Assembly (NCBI GenBank): GCA_017478855.1
Contig: JAFVCX010000036.1
Span: 1 to 64,000, forward strand
Reading direction: 5' to 3'
DNA: 64,000 nt
DNA from: Muribaculaceae bacterium
GTDB taxonomy: Bacteria; Bacteroidota; Bacteroidia; Bacteroidales; Muribaculaceae
The notes beneath the pieces are model-generated. The model was not told the DNA's origin, made no database searches, and was given only the letters and a program-made list of their open reading frames with translations. This document shows positions 59,384 to 64,000 of this stretch, piece after piece. Every line of letters starts with the position of its first letter. Position 1 is the stretch's first letter. A program made the position numbers and the translations under genes.

Positions 59384-60154
59384 TTACTTATAGAGCATGT
59401 CAATCACGCGGTCATATTGGTATTGGCTATTGAAACCGCTGCGTTGCAACTGCTGAATTTGATGCATCACATCATCGAGATAGGCTATCGACGCATTTTT
59501 GGGGTCTTTTTCACCTTTCTCAAAAATTTTGTAATAGGAAAGTTTTTTGAACGCGCTTTGGAATTTCTTCATCACCTCGCTGTCGGCTCCTTGCATGGCC
59601 CAGTTCAGTTGCTCAAAGGTAGATTTTTGTTTTTCGAGAAACTCGCGTATGTCCTTATAATATTTGCCATAATTTTTGAGCAAATCCTGTTTTTTAATGA
59701 CATCTTTGGTTTCCATGCCGTCAAAAGCCTTCATGGCGTTTTCCACGTCGAGTTTATTGAAGGCCTCATTGAATACCGGCTGCACTTCGAGCTGATAGAC
59801 GAGATTGTCGCGGTCGCTGAAAGCGGCTTGACGTGTTTTGTTGGCCAACTTTATACCGTTTTCTTGCCCCTTTTTCTCTTTTTCAAGCGCGCTGATTTGG
59901 TTTTTCACTTCTTTTTCCACCTTATTAAGACTGTCCACTCTTTCTTTGAGCACTTTAATGCGGCTCTCAAGGTCTTTGATGGTGTCTTGCTTACCCTCCA
60001 CGATGAGTTCTTGATAGCGAATTTCATCTTCAAGGTCTGCCACCTTGTTGGTTTGTTGGGTAACTGTGTTGGTTTGAACGCTGGCAGTTTGCGCGGTCAC
60101 TCCAAAGGTCATCGCTGCAAAGGCCAAAACAAAAGATAATTTGGTTAATTTCAT
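59384..60154 (-). CDS. Secreted coiled-coil protein of unknown function
   Basis: Exported protein of 256 residues. Signal peptide 1-21 (MTFGVTAQ). Residues about 38-105 are a long coiled coil rich in Glu, Lys and Leu (IKVLKERVDSLNKVEKEVK). The C-terminal half is helical and ends DRVIDMLYK. It has no lipobox or membrane helix, so it is periplasmic or released. It lies 11 bp after the TonB-C-domain gene and is probably co-transcribed; a terminator follows. It is not recognised as a known family. A periplasmic spacer or chaperone role is possible but unsupported. Confidence 0.75.
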   Translation of the reverse strand: MKLTKLSFVLAFAAMTFGVTAQTASVQTNTVTQQTNKVADLEDEIRYQELIVEGKQDTIKDLESRIKVLKERVDSLNKVEKEVKNQISALEKEKKGQENGIKLANKTRQAAFSDRDNLVYQLEVQPVFNEAFNKLDVENAMKAFDGMETKDVIKKQDLLKNYGKYYKDIREFLEKQKSTFEQLNWAMQGADSEVMKKFQSAFKKLSYYKIFEKGEKDPKNASIAYLDDVMHQIQQLQRSGFNSQYQYDRVIDMLYK

Positions 60155-60165
60155 AGGAAGGAATA

Positions 60166-60837
60166 TTATTTGTCTTTAGGTTGATAATTCTGCGGGAAAA
60201 CGACGATGATCTGATACCACGCCTTCACCGGCTTGCCATGATGCAGAGCCGGGGTGAAGGTGTCGAGCTTCATGCAAAGCTGTGTGGCCGCGTCGTTAAG
60301 GTATTCATTTTGTGTACGCGTAACTTGTGCGTCGGCCACATGACCCTCCACGTCAATCAGGCAATCCACATGCACCTTCACAGGAGGCATTTCTTCGCGC
60401 CAGCCGGTTTGCTTATAGATGATGCTGAGCAATGCTTCATGCCCATCAGGATATTCGGGCGAAGTTTCCGGCAAAGAATGGTCTTCGTCGGGAAACTCGT
60501 CGTTAGAGTGCAACAATTCAAGCATCTCATTCCAATAAAGTTCATCTTTCTTGGTAAGTTGCTTGTCGTTGAGCTGTTGCTCAATGAGTTGTTGCATCGC
60601 TTCGGCGTTTTTCGTGCCCAACTGCACCAGCAGGTCGCGGGCCTGATTAGAAAGGCCGCGGTCAAGTGCGAGGCTCTTGATGAGAAGAGGTGCCGCGTCG
60701 GCATATCGCTCAGAATTGATGAGGGTGAGGGCCGATGCGTTCCATGCTTCGACCTCGCTGGTACCCTTGTTCACATCAGCTTCGGCAAAAAAAACCGTAC
60801 ACAGGCAAAAAATAAGCGCAAAAAATTGATATTTCAT
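60166..60837 (-). CDS. Exported TonB C-terminal-domain protein without membrane anchor
   Basis: Protein of 223 residues with a signal peptide (1-20, FFAEADV). Residues about 25-110 are helical, possibly TPR-like (NSERYADAAPLLIKSLALD). Residues about 135-222 match the TonB C-terminal fold: VKVHVDCLIDVEGHVADAQV, ALHHGKPVKAWYQIIVVF. Normal TonB has an N-terminal inner-membrane helix and a Pro-rich spacer; neither is present, so it cannot transmit energy in the usual way. It may bind TonB boxes in the periplasm. A minus-strand TACCTTTG (60876-60869) lies 32 bp before the ATG. Confidence 0.75.
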   Translation of the reverse strand: MKYQFFALIFCLCTVFFAEADVNKGTSEVEAWNASALTLINSERYADAAPLLIKSLALDRGLSNQARDLLVQLGTKNAEAMQQLIEQQLNDKQLTKKDELYWNEMLELLHSNDEFPDEDHSLPETSPEYPDGHEALLSIIYKQTGWREEMPPVKVHVDCLIDVEGHVADAQVTRTQNEYLNDAATQLCMKLDTFTPALHHGKPVKAWYQIIVVFPQNYQPKDK

Positions 60838-61251
60838 GATAAATGATTAATTCTGCTGAACACAAGCGCAAAGGTAATGAAAAAAACAAATAAAAAAAGC
60901 GAAAGTGCACTTTTTCACAAAAGCACACCCTCTTCATAACCAAAATTCAAGTATAATTTTCCTGTTTGTTGCGGTTGGTAATAAAACTGGTGCAAAATTC
61001 ACACTAAAATTTGATATGACCAAATTTCTATTCAAAAAATATACAAAGATTAAGTTTTATATTGAAATTTTAGGGTAATTGGTGGTGAGTGGCATGGTTT
61101 TTGTAAATAACGAATAAAACTAAAATAGTAATAGGCAATTATTTGTGAAGAAAAATAATTGTCACATAAAGTTTTTTCACAAATAATTGTAACTTTGTGG
61201 CCACAAATGCGTCTTATTATAATAGGAATATATTCACCAAAAAAAATTACT
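60838..61251. other. Divergent intergenic region with two inverted repeats
   Basis: An AT-rich gap of about 410 bp between the TonB-C gene (-) and the M16 peptidase gene (+). It contains the -7 box of the TonB-C gene (60869-60876) and a 7-bp perfect inverted repeat AAATTTG-N7-CAAATTT (61007-61027). A larger inverted repeat lies at 61136-61189. No coding frame is credible. Confidence 0.6.
61136..61197 (+). promoter_or_regulatory. Palindromic operator and -7 box upstream of the M16 peptidase gene
   Basis: CAATTATTTGTGAA (61136-61149) and its exact complement (61176-61189) form a 14-bp inverted repeat over a 26-bp spacer. The spacer holds a further AAATAATTGT (61153-61162), repeated directly at 61181-61190. 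The right arm abuts TAACTTTG (61190-61197), a good -7 box. No -33 TTTG is found, so a regulator binding the repeat may be needed for activity or may repress it. Confidence 0.55.
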
Positions 61252-64000
61252 ATGAAACTGAAAAATCTTTTGGCAGGCATTTTGGTGCTGTCGGCTATGA
61301 GTGTGGCCGCGCAAGAAATGCCCCAGATGCAAATGCCTCCCATTCCGGTGGACAAAGAGGTGCGAATGGGTAAATTGCCCAATGGACTTACCTACTATGT
61401 GCGCAAAAACAATTATCCAGAACATCGAGTAAACTTCTACATTGCGCAGCGCGTAGGCTCCATTCAGGAAGAGGAAAGTCAGCGTGGTTTGGCTCACTTC
61501 CTTGAGCACATGGCATTTAACGGAACAGAGAATTATCCCGGCAATGGTGTGATTGACTATACGCGCACGTTGGGTGTGGAGTTTGGACGTGACTTGAACG
61601 CCTACACCAGCACCGACCAAACGGTGTATAACATCAACGACGTGCCCAGCACCCGCCAAAGTGCTATCGACTCGTGCTTGCTCATTTTGCGTGACTGGTC
61701 GTGCGGCCTTTTGCTTGAAGGCGAAGAAATAGACAAGGAGCGCGGCGTGATTCATGAGGAATGGCGCTTGCGCAGCAGTGCCATGCAGCGCATGCTGGAG
61801 CGCAACCTCGAAACGCTCTATCCCGGCTCGAAATATGGCAAACGCATGCCCATAGGCCTGATGAGCGTGGTGGATGGATTCAAATATAATGAAATTCGCG
61901 ATTATTACCACAAATGGTATCGTCCTGATAACCAAGCTATCGTGGTGGTGGGCGACGTAGATGTGGATTACATGGAGAGCAAAATCAAAGAGATGTTCTC
62001 GCCCATCACGCTTGCCGAGAATGCCGCACAGGTGGTGACTGAGCCGGTGCCCGACAACGAGGAGGCCATCGTGGTGATCGATAAGGACAAGGAGCAGCTC
62101 TATAGCGTTGTGCAGCTCATGCTCAAGCACGACGCTCCCACCCGCGAAGAGAAATCGACCCTGATGTACATGGTGAGCGACTATTTGACCGACATCATTG
62201 CCAGCATGCTCAACCAGCGACTGAGCGAGAAGGCTCAGGAGGCCGATTGCCCCTTTACCCAAGCCGGCAGTTATGACGGCGCTTACATCATGAGTCAGTC
62301 GAAAGAGGCTTTCACCATCTATGCGCTGCCCAAAGAGGGCAAAACGGCCGAAACCCTGCAAGCCATCATGACCGAGGCTCTGCGTGCCGCCAAATATGGC
62401 TTCACAGCTACCGAATATGCCCGCGCTAAGGACGAATATATGTCGCGTCTTGAGCAGCAATATAACAACCGCAGCACCATCAGCAACGAGCGTTATGGCC
62501 GCAGTTATGTGAGCAACTACCTTGATGGTGAGCCTATCCCCAGCATTGAGGATGAGTACACCATCATGAACCAGCTGGTGCCCAACATTCCTGTGGAGGC
62601 CATCAACATGGCTTTGCCCCAAATTTTCCCCGAAGGTGAAAAAAACATGGTGGTGATGAACTTCAACCGCGAGGCCGACGATGCCGTTTATCCCACAGTG
62701 GATGAGCTGAAAGGTGCCGTGGCAGCTGCCCGTGCGGCACAGATTGAGGCTTATGTGGACAATGTGAAGCAAGAACCCCTCATCAGCCAGCTGCCCAAGC
62801 CCGGAAAAATCAAGAAAGAAACCACCAACGACAAGCTGGGTTACACCGAACTCACGCTGAGCAACGGCGTGACGGTCATCCTGAAAAAGACCGATTTCAA
62901 GGACAATGAAATCCGCATGATGGCCGAATCGAAGGGTGGTAGCTCGCTCTATGGCCAAAACGACTGGGCCAACACCGAGCTGTTTGACGCAGCGGTGATG
63001 GTGAGCGGACTGGGCAACTTCGACAACACCGAACTCGACAAGGCTCTTGCCGGCAAGCAAGCCAGCGCCAACCTCCAGCTCAGCACCAGCTTTGAGCGCC
63101 TGAGCGGTCATTCCACCGTGAAGGACTTGGAAACCATGTTCCAGCTCGCTTACCTGCGCATGACCGACATCCGCAAAGACGAAAAGGCCTATAATAACCT
63201 CATGAACCAGCTCGAAACAGTGCTGAAAAACAAAGGTTTGCGCCCAGAAACAGTGTTTAGCGACTCGGTGAGCGTGACTATTAACAACCACAACTGGCGC
63301 GACCTGCCTTTTGAGGCTAAAGACCTTGCCAACGTGAGTTACGACCGCATTATGCAAATCGCCAAAGAGCGCACCGCCAATGCCGCCGACTTCACATTTT
63401 ACTTCGTTGGCTCATTCGATAACGACAGCATTCGCAAGTACATCTGCCAATACATAGCCTCTCTGCCCGCTAAAGGCAAAAAAGAAAACTATGTGAACGT
63501 GGCCGAGCGTCCCACGGGCACTGTGCTCAACCACTTCACCCGCAAGATGGAAACACCTAAGGCAATGGCTCGCATGTATTGGTTCAGCACCACTTCGCCT
63601 TATAGTTTGGAGAACTCAATCATTGCCAGTGCCGCAGGCGATGTGCTGGAGAAAATTTATCTGCAAAAGATTCGCGAGGATGCCGGCGCGGCCTATTCGG
63701 CCGGCGCGGGAGGCTCGGTGCAGATGGTGGGCGACCGCGTGATCACTACCTTGATGAGTGCGGTTCCCATGAAGCCCGAAAAGGCTGAGGAAGCTCTGAG
63801 CATCATGCGTCAGGAGGTTCCGGCCATCGCGCAGAGCGTTGACGCTGCCACATTGCAAGACATCAAGGAAGCCATGATTAAGAACTTCGACACTGCGGCT
63901 CGCGAGAATGGTCACTGGATGAATGTGCTGAGCATGTGGAAGAGCCGTGGCATTGACACCCACACCGACTATAAGGCCATCGTGAATGCCCTCACGCCCG
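61252..64000 (+). CDS. Secreted M16 (insulinase/pitrilysin) family zinc metalloprotease, partial
   Basis: At least 916 residues are visible; the gene runs off the right edge. Start is the ATG at 61252. Signal peptide 1-20 (MSVAAQ). The zinc-binding inverse motif HFLEH places His82, Glu85 and His86, in GLAHFLEHMAFNG. The distal ligand region is ERGVIHEEWRL. The second, non-catalytic M16 half is seen later in the protein (TELTLSNGVTVILKKTDFKDNE). The pairing of two M16 halves in one chain is usual for pitrilysin-type enzymes. It degrades short peptides in the periplasm or outside the cell. A palindromic operator-like repeat lies just upstream. Confidence 0.93.
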   Translation, partial: MKLKNLLAGILVLSAMSVAAQEMPQMQMPPIPVDKEVRMGKLPNGLTYYVRKNNYPEHRVNFYIAQRVGSIQEEESQRGLAHFLEHMAFNGTENYPGNGVIDYTRTLGVEFGRDLNAYTSTDQTVYNINDVPSTRQSAIDSCLLILRDWSCGLLLEGEEIDKERGVIHEEWRLRSSAMQRMLERNLETLYPGSKYGKRMPIGLMSVVDGFKYNEIRDYYHKWYRPDNQAIVVVGDVDVDYMESKIKEMFSPITLAENAAQVVTEPVPDNEEAIVVIDKDKEQLYSVVQLMLKHDAPTREEKSTLMYMVSDYLTDIIASMLNQRLSEKAQEADCPFTQAGSYDGAYIMSQSKEAFTIYALPKEGKTAETLQAIMTEALRAAKYGFTATEYARAKDEYMSRLEQQYNNRSTISNERYGRSYVSNYLDGEPIPSIEDEYTIMNQLVPNIPVEAINMALPQIFPEGEKNMVVMNFNREADDAVYPTVDELKGAVAAARAAQIEAYVDNVKQEPLISQLPKPGKIKKETTNDKLGYTELTLSNGVTVILKKTDFKDNEIRMMAESKGGSSLYGQNDWANTELFDAAVMVSGLGNFDNTELDKALAGKQASANLQLSTSFERLSGHSTVKDLETMFQLAYLRMTDIRKDEKAYNNLMNQLETVLKNKGLRPETVFSDSVSVTINNHNWRDLPFEAKDLANVSYDRIMQIAKERTANAADFTFYFVGSFDNDSIRKYICQYIASLPAKGKKENYVNVAERPTGTVLNHFTRKMETPKAMARMYWFSTTSPYSLENSIIASAAGDVLEKIYLQKIREDAGAAYSAGAGGSVQMVGDRVITTLMSAVPMKPEKAEEALSIMRQEVPAIAQSVDAATLQDIKEAMIKNFDTAARENGHWMNVLSMWKSRGIDTHTDYKAIVNALTP

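Noticed and set aside
1..64000. CRISPR arrays, IS elements, prophage or integrase genes.
   Set aside because: No regularly spaced repeats, transposase, integrase or phage structural gene was seen; the three dockerin cassettes are coding-domain repeats, not mobile elements.

Overview
The window comes from a gut-type Bacteroidales chromosome, most likely Muribaculaceae or a Prevotella-like relative. The reasons are the SusC/SusD pair with an ECF sigma factor and FecR-type anti-sigma, promoters of the Bacteroidetes form (TTTG, 19-20 bp, TAnnTTTG), a type IX secretion C-terminal signal, many exported proteins, and no useful Shine-Dalgarno sequences. The family-level call is inference. No prophage, insertion sequence or CRISPR array was seen.

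Layout. 1-805: start of a secreted C10 cysteine protease, cut by the left edge. 1074-5130 (+): DUF2851 protein, a probable PCMD-domain secreted protein, and the ribosome-associated ABC-F ATPase EttA. 5238-18939 (-): one co-oriented locus reading sigma factor, FecR anti-sigma, SusC, SusD, SusE-position lipoprotein, propeller-like protein with dockerin, small PD40 protein, and a zinc N-acetylmuramoyl-L-alanine amidase with dockerin. It has the control and uptake parts of a polysaccharide utilization locus, but its only recognisable enzyme cuts peptidoglycan. 19224-22172 (+): a TonB-receptor-like outer-membrane barrel, divergent from the sigma gene. 22410-37571 (-): the division and cell wall cluster rsmH-ftsL-ftsI-murE-mraY-murD-ftsW-murG-murC-ftsQ-ftsA-ftsZ, tightly packed with several overlaps, without mraZ or ddl. 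37828-41056 (-): radical SAM protein, glycosyltransferase, unknown protein, RNase H with a viroplasmin-like N-terminus.

41401-45269: a lipoprotein serpin (+) facing a large repeat protein with the same dockerin tail (-). 45433-45504 (-): tRNA-Phe. 45729-50296 (+): deoC with a His/Cys-rich N-terminus, a YfhO membrane protein, a methyltransferase-like protein and a macro-like protein. 50378-55144 (+): mutS, a secreted DNA/RNA endonuclease, a U32-family protein. 55117-55653 (-): SpoU-family RNA methyltransferase. 55803-57257 (+): secreted beta-helix protein with a type IX sorting signal. 57327-58911 (-): nadA and an exported glutathione peroxidase. 58912-59383: AT-rich gap with clustered DnaA-box-like 9-mers. 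59384-60837 (-): TonB-C-domain and coiled-coil secreted proteins. 61252 to the right edge (+): secreted M16 zinc protease, cut by the window end.

How the parts fit: the locus at 5-19 kb looks like a regulated system for scavenging or remodelling peptidoglycan. It shares a C-terminal dockerin cassette with an unlinked gene at 42.8 kb. The protease, serpin and nuclease genes around it suit life on host and microbial surfaces. All assignments rest on reading the sequence and recalling family motifs; no database search was run.
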